Shown here: piece by piece, positions 47,976-61,100 of the stretch
Layout of the letters: the number at the start of each line of letters is the position of its first letter
Position numbering within the stretch: the first letter of the stretch is position 1
Assembly: GCF_000006565.2 (NCBI RefSeq)
Contig: NC_031477.1
Coordinates: forward strand, 5,852,183 to 5,916,182
Length of the DNA: 64,000 bases
Source of the DNA: Toxoplasma gondii ME49
Taxonomy: Eukaryota; Apicomplexa; Conoidasida; Eucoccidiorida; Sarcocystidae
Reading direction: 5' to 3'
Position numbers and translations under genes: made by a program
Notes under the pieces: generated by a model
Databases searched by the model: none
What the model saw: only the letters and a program-made list of their open reading frames with translations
What the model was told of the DNA's origin: nothing

Positions 47976-50888
47976 ATGTTCAGGTTTCGGCACCTCCTGC
48001 TCAGTTTCGTTCTGGCTGTCGTCCTTGCCTTTGTTTCCCCGTCTTCTTGGGGGAGACACGGGTGGCCGTCTCGGTTTCGAAAGGCGTCGTCCAATCTTGC
48101 TCTGCTGGCTTTCTTGTTGTTTCTTGTCTCTGGCGAGAAGGAGGGAAGGATTCGCCTCTGTGTCTCTGGTGCGTTATCGCAGAGTGCATGCAAACACCCG
48201 TCCACATTCCTAACACTCAAGAGCCTCAAGCCTCTCTTCAAACGCACGTCCTGTACTGCTCATTGTCTTCCACTGAATTCACTTTCTAGTGCTCACTGTC
48301 TTTCTCATGGCTCACCTTCGTCCCGAACCCCCGCATACGCGAATGTGCCGTCCGTTTCTCTCTTACGAGAATCACGGGAGAGGGTTCCCGGCTTCAGCGT
48401 CCATCTGCAGAGCGGCAGTTTCCGTGGAGGTCATCCGCACGGTTATTGGTTTACCAGAAAGTGCCAGGTTACTTCCTGTAGTAGAATACAGGCACAACGG
48501 AGCTCAAGGTTCTCAGCCATAGCGCACGGGAGCTCTCCTAGCAGCACCCTTCCCAGTTCTCCACGATGCTCAAGCGCTTCACCTACCACCTCGCAATCGC
48601 TTCCAGCCTCCTTAGGCTCCACCCTGGACCTGCGTAGGCAGGGTGTGGCTGTAACGGCTGGCCCTGTATCATGTGAACGGACGGAGCTCGAAAGTACCGA
48701 AGAGTGCCATAATCCGTCTGACGACTTTGTCGGTCTCCACGGAATCATAGCCTGTGGCGGCGTCGGGTCACGGTTCGGAGCAGACATTCCGAAACAGTTT
48801 GTGTCACTCTTCCAAGGCCAAACAGCTGCTCAGATTTCCTTTCAAAAGCTCCGGAGGCACCTGATGCGATACGGGGCAAGCTCGTCAGCGGGAACCGAAC
48901 GAAGACAGAGTCGACGAGAGACAGAGGAGAGGGACGAGGTAGTCCCCAGGCCGAAGAAGAGAGCACAGAGCTTCTTGGTGGCGGTTGTCGATCGGGAGAG
49001 ACGTACGGCAGTGATCAAGAGGCCTGCTGACGACGACGAAGAGCGCGAGCTCTACGAGGTGCCCTGTAGCCAAACTGCTGAAACCTGCACAGTCAACGAG
49101 CAGTGCATCGACGACTTCCATGACCATGACAAAGTTCAAGGAAACACCTCCAGAGGAGGGAGCAATTTGCAAAGGAGGAGACAAGTGGACATTCTGTTTG
49201 CGCCTGTTGGCTCTGAGAGGTGTGAGTCGGTATGGCATGGGGTGAAGTGTCTCTGCTACTCCCTGCTCGCAACGGAGACAATGCGAAAACCCCGAGAGAA
49301 TTCAACGCCACAGAGAAAGGCAGATACCAACCCAAGTCCACAGCCAGGAAAGCTTGACGAGGAAAGATGCACGTATGGCCAATCGACAGCCAGGCCCCGG
49401 TCGCTTTGTCGGGCTCTTACAAGTCTGAGGCGCTCCGTAGTGTCGGTGATCCGGTCGATTCTCCACTACGTCAGCCAGGGCAACAGCTACGTTGCTTCAA
49501 ATAAAAGACAGACCACGTGCAGCGGTGCAAGTCAGAACGAAGATGGGCAACAGAGCGGACAAGTGGAAGAAACCATCCAGGTGGCGGCTGCCCAGGCGGA
49601 CGAGGCGCGGCATTTGCTTCGTCGCCTTGCGGCACTAAACTGCGACAAGGATCTCGTCATGATTCATGACGCGGCAAGGCCATGCGTAAGAGAGGAGGAC
49701 CTTGAGAATGTGACCGCAGACGCTGAGAGGTTTGGCGCGGCTCTTCTCGCGGTCCCGGCTGTTTCATCAGTCAAACTAGCCACCGCAGACCGGCGTGACT
49801 GTCCACCCCCCACTTCCTCGTGCTTCGTAAACGAGGCAAATGCCACTCGGCGAAAAGATCAAACGAGAGCAAATCGAGCCATTCCCACTGACCATGAACA
49901 CGTCTTTGTCCAGCGAACGGTTCCACGTCATCTGCTGTGGGAAGCTCAGACACCACAGGTAAGGATACCCGTTTCTTTCGCATGTAGAGGCTTAGCATGA
50001 ACTGCCGACTGCTTTACCGTTTCTCTGGGCAAGGCGCCGACGCATGATTCACGACAGATGCTATACCTGCCGCTGAAAAGTGTGGATAGGTGTTGTCGTG
50101 TGTGCCCCGATAACAATTTTTTGACTAGACAGACGCACCGTGTAATGCACATTCTTTGGAAGCGTCTCTCTGTTCACATGCACACTCACAAGGCCCACAC
50201 TGTTGGTAACAGCCGAGTAGCGGTGAAGGGAGACTAATAACCTTGCAAGCGACGAAAGTTAGTGATCTACGTGTTTGTTCCAATCGCTGCTACTCGCATG
50301 TTCCAAGTATTACTGATCCTCGACACTAGGCCTTCGTTGTCTGCTCCTTGTCGCAATCTTCACTTAATAACTTTCTGGGTGCCGGTCACTGCGTTCACAC
50401 AGGTAGTCCGACTGGACCTTTTGCTGCGGGGATATTGCGCCTTTTGGACGCAACTGGCGACGAAAAGTCACAGAAAGCAGAAGGAGCTGCAGAATGCAAT
50501 GCGATATCAGTCGCATGCGACTGCCAATTGCACGCACCATGAGGCTACCAATGACGAACAAATCGGGGTAGAATCGAGATTGCCGAGCCGTGTCAATGTC
50601 ACGCAGGAGTCGCCAGCTGAAATGCCTACTGTCACAGACGATACAGGGTTGCTCGAATATCTGTGGAGCGACGGAAAAGCAGTCGACATTCATCCAGAGA
50701 GTGACTGTTCCAGTAACTACGCCCGCTCTAGTTTCGCGGCAGGACACACAAGAGGCCAGGAGGTAGTGAAAGTTAAAGTGCGAAGGGGTGATTCGACTAA
50801 CATAAAGATTACGTTCCCCTCCGACTACACCCTTGCACAGTTGATCCTTCAAGAACAAAACCGGGAAAGGCCTGTGCAGAGCAAATAG
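47976..50888 (+). CDS. ispD: 2-C-methyl-D-erythritol 4-phosphate cytidylyltransferase (apicoplast)
   Basis: IspD transfers CMP from CTP to methylerythritol 4-phosphate, the third step of the MEP isoprenoid pathway, in the apicoplast. Exons 47976-49958 and 50403-50888 (phase 0, donor GTAAGG) give 822 residues; bacterial IspD has about 230-240. Conserved blocks: ACGGVGSRFGADIPKQF (about 258-275; CTP binding, catalytic Arg/Lys), PVGSERCESVWHGV (about 409), VMIHDAARPC (about 561), RTVPRHLLWEAQTPQ up to the splice site, and in exon 2 TDDTGLLEYL and GDSTNIKITFPSDYTLA. The start chosen gives a signal peptide (FRFRHLLLSFVLAVVLAF) followed by a Ser/Arg-rich transit-like region of about 230 residues: a bipartite plastid leader. 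Another ATG at 47913 adds 21 residues. Two long hydrophilic insertions interrupt the catalytic fold (about 298-400 and 425-545). Confidence 0.9.
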
Positions 50889-52122
50889 TGTCATTTGTTG
50901 GTTTGAATTAGACACAGTCGGGCCAGTGATTAAACTGTTTTGTCTGCGGAGGTACCCTCAACAGTCTTGCACTCTGGGTAAAAGGTTATGAAAAATTGCA
51001 TTGCGGTCGGGAATTGTCGCATCTGAAACCAAGTGGATGTGTGTATAGCAGTTTGTGTGCACGAACGTGTGTTGAGGCGCTTAGCAGTCTGTAATCACTC
51101 CTCGAATCGCTAGTCAAGCTGGCGACAGAAACCTTGCTTGGCAGACATGCTGGCCTTCACCAAGCAACACAGCAGTCTTACGTGCTCTCTCCCGCAGCAA
51201 GCGTAGAAATGCCTAGCTGGCAGGGTAGCAGCAAAAGCGAGTACCAACAGATGTACATAGACTGCGTAACAATGCATCAAGTTAAGCCAGATGCATACCA
51301 GAACCCAGCAACACAAAATTCACTAAATTGACCCGAACACCGAATTGCGAACTTTCTTCTGGATGACAAACGTCATATCAGCACTACGGGTACTTAAGTG
51401 CAAGCTTGGAAACGACAATTAGCTCATGCTCTCAACGATCTAGAATGGAATGGTTTCAGGTGAAGCGCTCCCGTTTTCTGGTATTGCCAGTAACGAGAAC
51501 GTGTTTGCTACATATCAATATTTCTAAAATGTCGCCGCGCCGTGTCATGCGCGTCTACAACGAATACCTCCCAGATGACCTGTTTTGCCGTCTATGGCAA
51601 CGCCGTGCGTTTGCATGTACGGTTTATGCAGACAGATGATGCTTCACGGGCACTAAATGTCCAAATCTACGGATGTCACGTGTCACAGCGCGACAGGGAT
51701 TGACAACTAATCCACTATGTCCGTCTCTGTAGTCACAAGCAAGGGTATACAGGTCGCCGCTTCCACCTGCATTGAAAAGTTCACTTTCCTGTTTCAGCAA
51801 ACACACACTCCACGTCAAAACACAAGAGAAAGGAATTGAAGTCATCACCTGTTATGTCTGGACTGCATAATGACGCTGTGTAAATATCGTTCGCAATGGG
51901 ATTGTACACAATATGCTAGCAGAACCGGTCATCACGGTTAATCAGAGTGTACTATATGAACCCAGGGGCATGCAGCGGCCAGTCTACAGTTTCTTCATTC
52001 AAGGTTTGCATACCGCGAGGTATACGCAACACGAACACGCACGCTGACACAGCAATATCAACGCCTTCAATATCGCCGATAATGTAGACTAAGTAAAGAT
52101 GCACGAGTTTTAACGCACACAT
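50889..52122. other. intergenic region, convergent 3' ends
   Basis: Lies between the 3' ends of ispD (+) and the YscW-like gene (-). Nothing beyond short open frames; presumably the two 3' UTRs. Confidence 0.5.
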
Positions 52123-52566
52123 TTAAACGTAACGCTTCAGCAAAAGATCGACACGATGACCGCTTTCTTCGGGAGAGGCGGTAAATCCATAATGGGATGT
52201 TGTCAGATAATCGCCCCGGCGAATCCTATTCGCCGAAGTGGACTGCCACCCGACGTTTAGCCACGCCGACACAGTCACCGGTCCTCGATACTCCACCGGT
52301 AAAGAAATTTTATACTCCATCGCGTGATTAGCATTATACGTGTTGGTGATTGGCTGCTGGACGGACACGAGCACAGTTGCTTCAGCATCAGCCCGAGTGG
52401 TGTCAGACAACTGAATAGTCAAAAAAGAGTCCTCAGGCAGCGAGTCTAGAGGCGGGAGCAAATCGATCCTCCCGCTCACAGACGCGGCACCAAGCACGGG
52501 CGAGAGACACGTCGCCGTGAACACGGAGACTGCCAAAAAGAGCAGAGCATATGCATAAGCCTTCAT
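52123..52566 (-). CDS. secreted YscW/YbaY-like beta-sandwich protein
   Basis: Single exon, 147 residues. N-terminal signal peptide (AYALLFLAVSVFTATCL, cleavage probably near residue 26, LGAAS). The mature part reads VSGRIDLLPPLDSLPEDSFL, then TIQLSDTTRADAEATVL, IPV-like KISLPVEYRGP and VTVSAWLNVGW. This is the pattern of the bacterial YscW/YbaY lipoprotein domain: V-G-x, LPPD, V-V-L-D, ADAPA, I-F-L-Y, Y-V-A-I. In bacteria the family includes envelope lipoproteins and a type III secretion pilotin. The protein ends shortly after the domain with DLLLKRYV. The lipobox Cys of bacterial relatives is not obvious, so I infer a secreted soluble protein. Function in a parasite unknown. Horizontal acquisition is possible; this is judged from motif pattern only. 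Confidence 0.6.
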   Translation of the reverse strand: MKAYAYALLFLAVSVFTATCLSPVLGAASVSGRIDLLPPLDSLPEDSFLTIQLSDTTRADAEATVLVSVQQPITNTYNANHAMEYKISLPVEYRGPVTVSAWLNVGWQSTSANRIRRGDYLTTSHYGFTASPEESGHRVDLLLKRYV

Positions 52567-54912
52567 TTTCGCTTTCTTACAACAGCCTTTATAATGGGTT
52601 CACACATCCACTTCTTCAAGCTGAAAGAGACAAATGGGACCTAAAAATGCCTCCGAACCAATCCACGGGCAGCAGCTTTTCAATGTAGTTCGAACAGCTC
52701 GTGACGCGTCTCCGTTGAGCGATCCTGAACAAGCACAAGCTAAACTTTTCAGTGCAATGAACTGACACAAAAAGGTGGCAACTATTCTGCAGTTTCGCAC
52801 GACAAAGGTGTTTCAAAAGTCGGCAACAAAGAAAACAGTTATCATCAAAAGCCGTTTAGGTAGTGAGACGTAATAAGGCGGCTAGTTGTTCGACCCCGCG
52901 GCCAACGTTAGAAGTTGGGGTGCCCCGTCGCTGAGGGAGAGCGCCGCTGGAAACGTTGTTTCGTTCTTTTAATAGCAATCGCATGCTCACATTCAGAAGG
53001 TGTTTTGTGCCCGGGAAACAAAAAAAGAGATTTTACCAGTTAGCCGCGTGTTCATTCGTGACTTAAAGAAACGTGCACAGTAGGTGCACAAGTATTGCTG
53101 AGTAATTATATGTTTGCTGCGGGCACTCCGTCGCCCCGCAATTTTCGAAGATGTCACACGTGTGCCGCCTCTCCTGTCGCCCCGGGGTACAAAAGGGAGG
53201 AGCAAACTTTGGAATGGTAACGACGTGATGAAACAGACAGGAACTTGCTTTATGAACTCCAAAGAATAACTGCGAGCTGCTTGCTAGTACCCATATCTCA
53301 CTTGGGCGCTGCAACGCAAGCATTCTATAAAAACTCTGGCTTTGATTCTCTTGGGTAGTTCGTGGTTGATCCGTTTTCTGCTGTTGTGTCTGAACAACTA
53401 TCCGGGCTCTGTTATTGGCCGCCCTCTCTTCGTTCCGGCAAACTTGCACCGATGAATTCCAGTATCATATAGTCACAGCATTTGGCAACTACCGTGTGTC
53501 TCGACGCAGAATGGATGGCGAGCTGTTCAACGACTAGTGAGATTCTCGTCATTTCGTTTCTACTGTAGCTGCAATGACCACGTGAAGGTGTGGGAAAATC
53601 TTGCCTGACGTCTGAGGCGGGGATTCTTGCTTATCAGCAATAACGCCGAAGCAGCGGACGATCCGCGCTCCGATAGTGTCGCCCCCACCCTGACAAACAG
53701 CATTATACGCACGGGACTCAAAAACTGTCCGCGAATTGGGAATCATGGACGTCTCTCTGCTCATGGCACCACAGTGGCAGGGCTGACAGTTCCTGAACAG
53801 CGGTAGTCTCACGTTCTTTGTCATTTGCACCTGTACCATTCATCAGGCACATTGGCTACCACGATAGAATCATGTCGCAAGCGGTTGCTGCTGCTTGACA
53901 AGGCGCCGAGCAGCTGCACACCACGCCGCTTTCTGCAAGAGGAAGTGCAAGGTACGGGGGATCCCGTGTTGAGGACAGCTTTAAGAAAGAGGCTGTTGCA
54001 GCTTGCAACATCCTAGATTCCAATGATGTTGCTCTTGCCTAACTAAATACGGAACGTGTACTAAAGTACTAAACTCACAAGGGAGTTCGTGAAGTGGAGT
54101 ATGCCGTCTTTACACCGGTTTACAAGCCAGTCTACCTACCGGATACAAGGGAACATCCTCAGTGAATACACGTGCGGAACTGAAGTTACACTATTTCTTC
54201 CCAGAGAGCTTTCACCTGTGTAAAAGGATACAGCGCATCCGCCCTGGTTGTTTAATCTCGGACTAAATGCCTCGCACCTTATAGTCATCACACGACAGTT
54301 TTGATCTATCAGGATCTCGGTTACCGTAGAACAGCGACAAAAGAACTTTCTCTTCAAGCCACTATATCAAGTCATCCACAGGACCATTAGCGCAACTGTC
54401 TTGACACACAAGTATATCATCTGCACCCAAGTTGTTCTGAGCCCATAACTGTATAGGAACAACGAACGTCACCAACACGCCATTTTCTTCCACGTTGACA
54501 GTGGCACATTACTTCGATTAGCTCATCGTGTACATGGGTAACTGAAAAACTGAAGGTTGAGCACCATGTGCGTAAGTAAAAAAGGCCTCATTCGCCGTAG
54601 TATTCCCTTGCCAATGTGTTGTCTCAAACGCATTGCTTGCCGCTCGAGCCAGAATCAGGCTGCTAAAGCAAACTATTGACTCTGTTCACTCACTGGTGAA
54701 CATTCGTCAAACTTGAAAAAGACTTTAGCAGCGCTGCGCACCAGCACAGATCCGCAGAGTTTATGTTTCAGCATATTTCGTGGGCGTATGAAAACACTAG
54801 GGTGACTATTGAAAGGGACACCCACAAGCAGTTTTGATACGGTGGCGGACAGGCAAAACTCCGCGGCCTTTTACGCCCGCACTCCTGATCAGTCGTGGGT
54901 GGATACTACACG
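52567..54912. other. intergenic region upstream of the YscW-like gene
   Basis: About 2.3 kb holding the promoter of the YscW-like gene and the 3' region of MED7. Open frames on both strands are short; 53549-53839 (minus, 96 codons) has no recognisable feature. No supported gene. Confidence 0.45.
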
Positions 54913-55695
54913 TTAAGATTTCCCGTCGATAGGTTCAGCGACCTTGGATTTGGAAGAGCCTTTCCCAAGTTGCTGTTCTAGGAGAGACACAGAAGCGATA
55001 AGGCTTCGTTTCAGGCTCTCGGTTGCTTCTACGCGTTTCTCCAGCTGCCGACTTAGCCTTTCCAGAACTTCCTCCTCTGCCTGGAACGTGCGTAACCTGG
55101 TCAGAATGTGCAGCAGATTCTTGTGAAGTTTCACAATTTTTCTCCATTTATTCGCCTGTCCGCCCTCTCCCCCTCCGCGTGCAAGCACGTCTAGAAGCCC
55201 GAAGGATTCCTTTACATACATGCCGTAGAGCCGTTTGAATTCGTCTTTCAAATCAACTGGTTGCTTTCCCACCGCGGAGTCTAACCGGTCTCCATTCTCG
55301 GCACTGCCCACTGCCTGTTCACTGTCGACATACATGAGCGTATCCGAATCAAGAGTGGGTTCGTGATACGTTTCGCTGTATGTCGTCCCAAACGCAGTCC
55401 AAAAGTCTTTCACCGGTTCTGGAGGAGGTCGACCTCCCCACCTCCAGGCGCTCAACAGGCCCTCCCGTCTACGCCTGCTCGCCTCTTCACACGCAGCATC
55501 TTGAACTGGAAGTTCACATGTTGACGGACTGGGCTGTGCTGCTCCATTCAAACAGCCAGAATCTTTACTCAGTGTCTCCTCAGTAACAAACTGCGGCACG
55601 GTCCCTGCAGGGGTGCCATATTCCAGAAAGAAGAACGGCGGCGGCGGGAAGCCAGAGGCGTATTGTTGCTGGATCGTTGAAGCGTTAGCAGCCAT
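54913..55695 (-). CDS. MED7: Mediator of RNA polymerase II transcription subunit 7
   Basis: Single exon, 260 residues, nuclear; MED7 pairs with MED21 in the middle module of Mediator, which links activators to RNA polymerase II. The N-terminus has FPPPPFFFLEYG (about 16-27), the Pro-rich PPPP-Y/F signature of the family. The C-terminal half has DLKDEFKRLYGMYVKESFGL followed by WRKIVKLHKNLLHILTRLRT and FQAEEEVLERLSRQLEKRVE, matching the helical LL-L-L / LINMHHLLNEYRPHQARETL block and the coiled coil of MED7. A Glu/Asp-rich insert sits between them. Length is close to the family norm (about 220-240). The start is the first ATG and leads directly into the conserved N-terminus. Confidence 0.75.
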   Translation of the reverse strand: MAANASTIQQQYASGFPPPPFFFLEYGTPAGTVPQFVTEETLSKDSGCLNGAAQPSPSTCELPVQDAACEEASRRRREGLLSAWRWGGRPPPEPVKDFWTAFGTTYSETYHEPTLDSDTLMYVDSEQAVGSAENGDRLDSAVGKQPVDLKDEFKRLYGMYVKESFGLLDVLARGGGEGGQANKWRKIVKLHKNLLHILTRLRTFQAEEEVLERLSRQLEKRVEATESLKRSLIASVSLLEQQLGKGSSKSKVAEPIDGKS

Positions 55696-58158
55696 GAAGC
55701 AGACTGGCGGAAAAGAGAAGCTTTAAACTTCTTCTAGTTCCTTACACGCATATTCGATCTCCAAAGGAGTAGACAAGGGTTGAAATTTGTACAGCGGCTG
55801 CGTCACGCCCCGTTGTGACAAGGCTCGCAGAAAAGGACGACAAAATCCCTGGTACCATTTCCAGAGGCCTAGTTTCCGCGCAGACTGTGTCACTGGGATG
55901 CTGTAGTTCTGCTTCTGGCTACTTTCAAACGCTCACGCAAACTGGAAAAACATGCATTGGGACTGAGGACAAGGTGGACTGCATGCGGCTGTCTCGCGGT
56001 CCTCGAATCCGAATGCGCTGAATACCATGCGCTCGTAGTTCCTGTTTGTCCTGGAAAAAACAGTCCGAGTCGATTTAAACGACGTGCCACGTACGCCGCA
56101 GTCACGATCAATGAAGAATAAAGTGTGGGCGACGACCCAATGCGCAGGCCTTCTGGATAGAGACAATAGTGCCAACTCAGTCGCGCGGGGTGTCACACCT
56201 AGCTGGCCGAAAAGATTTCCTTCAGCACAAAGACGCACAGCAACATCTTTCCGCATTATTTTGCAAAAGGAAAATTTTTAGAGTGCTGTATCACGGGTCT
56301 GGCCTCACCCACTTGCGCGGGCTACCGGGCTCCACCTGTGGCAGTTTCCACGCTACAGCTGGAATGACGAGACTTTTGCCGTCTTTCTCTGGCGTCAACG
56401 ATGGTACACAACATACAAGAGGCGAACTGCTCTGCAAAAAGTGTCTATTGCTACTTCTATTTCCTGTACCCAACAACGCTCCAACCCTGTGTGTTTCTTA
56501 TAGTGTTGTGATGGTGCCCCTCTGGCCCTTCTGCCGCCAGCTGACCAACGACACTAACAGGTAACAAAGCAACGTGGGTACTACCTTTGTCCTAGTTAAC
56601 CTGAAGAGGGAACGAAGGTGATTCATTTAGGATACTCAGTTGTTTCTATGGCAGTAAGTACCCAATGAACCGTGTTTCAGTGGCAAGCGGGTTCCTTCCC
56701 GCAGACGGACGCATGGCAATGCGACAGTGCAAGAATTTGGCACTGAGAAAATGGTTTTGCGTGGCATCTTAAGATATTTGCTCGTCACCAGTTTGGAGAC
56801 CTCAGAGAGCTGTATGGCGAAAACGCCTCGATGCAGTCTGTAGCGATAGGAGACAATATGTAGTCGCTAATATGAATGTGTTACAACAGTATAACCAGCC
56901 ATGAGATCTGGTCGAGAACGCACACAAAGTGCCACTTCGACGCATTTGAACGCAGGTGATGATGTGCAGCGTGCCGCCTTCATTGTGGGGCGGGGAGGAA
57001 ATATCGCAAGATTTTGCCTACTGTCAGCTTCCCTCTCAAAACAGAACACTTTGCATAGCGCTATATAACAAAGACCTCCCGCACCCCAAACAATTTCCAT
57101 TAGCCGCCCAGGTCCAATGCTGATTGATCGTCCTCGTGAACGAAGACGAGTGTGCTCGAGCAATAACGAGCGCTCGAGTAGCTTTCTCGTTGCTGTCCAA
57201 AGCAGCGTCTGCAACGTGAGTTTACCACGGACGCTATGACTGTCTGTGGCCCTATTTTACATGCAGCACGATGTATGGTGCCTTGCAAAGCGGAAGACGA
57301 ACCTAGTTGATGGCCTCTAGAGTGCACGGGGCCGAAAGCACGCGACTGATCTCTGGTGCTTCAGGTTACACAGCACAGCCGTAAGAGCGTTCTCCTATGT
57401 TCAAAAGTACCAAGGACCTGCGTCGAGAACAGCCTTCATGACATTTACCATTGGAACCTGTCAGAGACGTTAGCGGCAAGACCGCCTGCAAAATTTGCAG
57501 GATGATTCGTGATTGATGCCGAGGAGCAGCGAAATGTAAAAAAGTTCCATCTGTTGTTCTGAATGTTTCTCACACAATACAAACTGTCTGCAATTCACCT
57601 CCCTGCGTTAGTTCACGTTCACTCAAGACCGACTCAAGCTGCCGACTGAGAAGGTTCTCTGGAAACAGGCCTCTCAAAGTGATCTGATATCCCAGGAAAT
57701 AACACGGGGCAGCGTTTGACGTACGGAGGAAAATATTTGCCGTTGACAAACTCATTGACTATAGAACAGTGGAGGGCAAAGCGATCCACAAAAAACTCGG
57801 AGCTTTAGCCTGAATCCCGGACCTGCTAAAAACCATGCAACGATTCATATCCTACACAGTATGCTTCTCGGGCAACCCGTACGCCGATAGCACTCCACCG
57901 TAGTCGCTGGCTAAGGGCCTGAAGATAGAAGTACAAAGCAGCAACACAACGCAGTGACTAACACAGAAGAAAATATGTGGCTGCTATCTGGCGTACCATG
58001 ACGACAGTACTGCCATGAGAACGTCTACGTCATGTTTTTTGAAGCCGATTTTCTCAACACGCTTGTAGATACGAGAAGAGCTAACAGACTCTGCCCTGCT
58101 ATCGTATAGCACTGATGTTCTTTCCGGTTCTCTGTTCCAGTATACAGAGGCACCATCA
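55696..58158. other. intergenic region between RPC1 3' end and MED7
   Basis: About 2.5 kb on which both neighbours are transcribed leftwards: the RPC1 3' UTR and the MED7 promoter. Open frames (such as 56169-56564) lack domains or splice context. Nothing else seen. Confidence 0.45.
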
Positions 58159-61100
58159 TTAATGGAACACTTCGTGCGATTCTGCGGTAAACCCGATGCT
58201 GGCGACTTGATGCAAAAATTCTTCTTCAGCTATGTGCCATCTGGAATGACTACGGACGCTAGGGGGAAGTTACAGACCGATAGTAAGAGCGATGCACGCT
58301 GTTATGTCAAAGGTGTCTCGTTTCAAATCATATGTGACACTTACGCTCCCGATTGCGAAAGCAGCAGATCGAAACTTCCGGTTCCAAGAGACACCTGCTT
58401 TCCCATGATGATACATTCGCTGACACCTTTGACTGGGTCAGCCCGGTGGTGGACGGCAGCCTCGAACAGGTGCTCGTTTGTCTCTTCGAAGGATGCCAGC
58501 ATAAGGGTGGATGCTCGCATTTTTTGAATGCCGAAGCGGTTGATGCCAAGGACTTCCCCCCTGCAAAGAGACAGCGCAAAAGCAAACTTGAATGCCACGC
58601 TTTTACGGCGTTCTGCACGGCAAGTCCGACCTATTCGTCCCCAGGTGAGACAGCATACCTAGCGTTGTTCAATCCACCAGGGAGAGAGGAAAAAAGTTGT
58701 GAAGCGGCAACGTATAACTCTGCACTCATGGGGTCGGTTAACACACACGGAGTAGATCTGCAAGGCAGCAACAAACTCGAAACTCGTCAAACTGCCAAGT
58801 TTCGCTTCCTGATGCCCTAGTGGCTCACCTGAACGTCATTACGTCACCGAGAAGCGTCATGTGTCGACAGTCGATATCCATCGAGTACGCGTCCATACAC
58901 TTTCGGATTTCGCTGATAATGACAGCTCGCGCTGCTTCGATGCCAAGAATCTGTTAAAAAAGACCTCAAAAGAACCCGTCTGCATCACATGTCTCAAGAG
59001 ATGAAGCGATCACCGCGGTTCCCCCCTACCAGGAGCCTATTTTCATAGAGTGGCTCCACAGAATTTTTTCGTGACCTAAACAAGAATGTGCGAGGCATTC
59101 ATGCAGTACGTGAGAGCAACATACTTAAAAAATAGTGCAGCACATTCACTCCATAAAACAGAATGCTTGCCTCCGCAACTCTGTTTTCTATGCACATGCC
59201 TAAATCTGCTTTTCTCAGCCCCAGTGTGCAGATCCCGCAAATTTTGACATTGTTTTTCCTTACCATATCAACTGGACACGGCTTATATGGCACGACACCT
59301 TCTCAGGCAACACTGTACCAGCGTGGAGTCGAGGGATGTGAGTGTGTCTTGGCTTCTCGACCCATTTTGCAATACTCAAACAAACGTAAATCGAGAGGCA
59401 GACAAACACAGACAGGTACTCTCCTGGACGCGTACAACTACGTGCACGCATAAAACTGCAAGCGTCACAGGGGCACCACGTTTTGATGAACGTTCCTCAC
59501 AGCAGCAGCGAGAGAGACACAACTCATTGAAGCACTTCCCCCTTGCATGCCTCCTATTACCTGAGCAACTTCCATCACGTGATTCGAGGTGGCCTGAAGA
59601 GCCTTAACACCCTGAGTGCCCATGACATCTCGAAGTCCATAGCCTTCGACAGCGAGGCCGTACACTGTTTTCTTGGTTTTGTCGGGCTGTTCAACTTGCT
59701 CGCACTTGATCACGCCTCTCTTGACGTCCTTGTGGCCACACAGTACAATGTTTAAAAGGCCTGAAAGCACAAGAACATGCACACGTGACAAACCGCTACA
59801 TCTGGTCACCTGGCTGTTGACGAAAAGCTTGCTGCACGATCTTCCTTGCTCGGATAAAACCTGATGTTTAGACCTAACTGAAAGCGGCGCCCAGGGCATG
59901 CGTCTCCCCCATCCGTCACCCGCAATGGAAACATTACTCTTGAGGCGCAACAAAAGAAAAACCGTTTTGGTCACACTCCGAGAAAACACGCTTCAACGAA
60001 GCTAACCATAAACATCACCACTTGAATCTGCACGCGTGAGTCCATCAGATGAAAACTAGTCCACACGTATTGAAGAACCGCATCGTCTTGGCAGCTCCCG
60101 TGTTTACACTACTGCCTCCCCACGAGGGCGCAGGAACACAAAAGTCGGTGGCGATGGGAACAAACCGTTGAGCGGTGATTCGTCTTGCAGACGACATAGC
60201 AACCCCTCTCATAGGTCTCGCAGGAACCGCAGGGGCAGGTTGTGCAACAGGCACTGACATAGAGAGAGCCATGGAAGAACGGCAGAAGCCACTCAACAGT
60301 CTGCGTGAGACCGTTCTTTCTTCACCGTGATCGCTGCCACAGCACACGACGCACAACGGGATGAAGCGCTTCGCTCAGCGTTTAGGCGAGACGGCACACG
60401 GCGCCTAGGCAAATGACAGGAACCACCGAGGGACCCTGGTCGTTTTGTCCCTACCGAGTTTGAGCGCTTGAAGTTGAAAGAAGATCTGATTTCCTCCAGG
60501 AGGCATTACGCGCACTTTCCACTCGTTGATAATCTCCACGGAGTTCTTCGTTATGCGAACTTTGTTGACAGCCGTCTGCCTGAGAATGGCATCTTTGACC
60601 TGGCAACCACACGACATCGCGCGGCAGGTCTCTCACAGCATCTACAAAAAGAACGCCACGCTGCTGGCTCAAAAACGACCTCTCCTTTCTTGGTGCATGT
60701 GTCACTATGCGAGCCTCCTCAAGAGGTATAAACCATATCACGTATATTTGGTCTATCACCTTCATACCTCTTTGCTCTGGCACACAAGGAAGAGAAACTG
60801 GCATAACTATGGTTGTGTGGAGGAGAGATGTCGCAGCCCCGACAAGCCACACTCTATGACGCGACTTCCATAAATGGGCACGACATCGACAGAAAGCATG
60901 ACGTGATCGTCGACGATGCATGCGCAACGATGCCGGAACTGTCCCCTCCTTTTGCGCATCTACATCTGTTGAACAACAAATGGCACAAGCGGAAACACTG
61001 TAACTGAACACTAGAAGTCATGCGCGTGACTAAGTTGGCACGTGCGAGACCCGGTCGCGCACTGGGCCAGTGAACCGCGGCATCGTACACGGAAAAATTG

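Noticed and set aside
48443..49341. Long minus-strand frames opposite ispD
   Set aside because: They mirror the coding strand of a confidently identified gene.
60045..60356. Minus-strand 103-codon frame
   Set aside because: It lies in or beside an RPC1 intron (between exons at 60455 and 59760) and has no domain.
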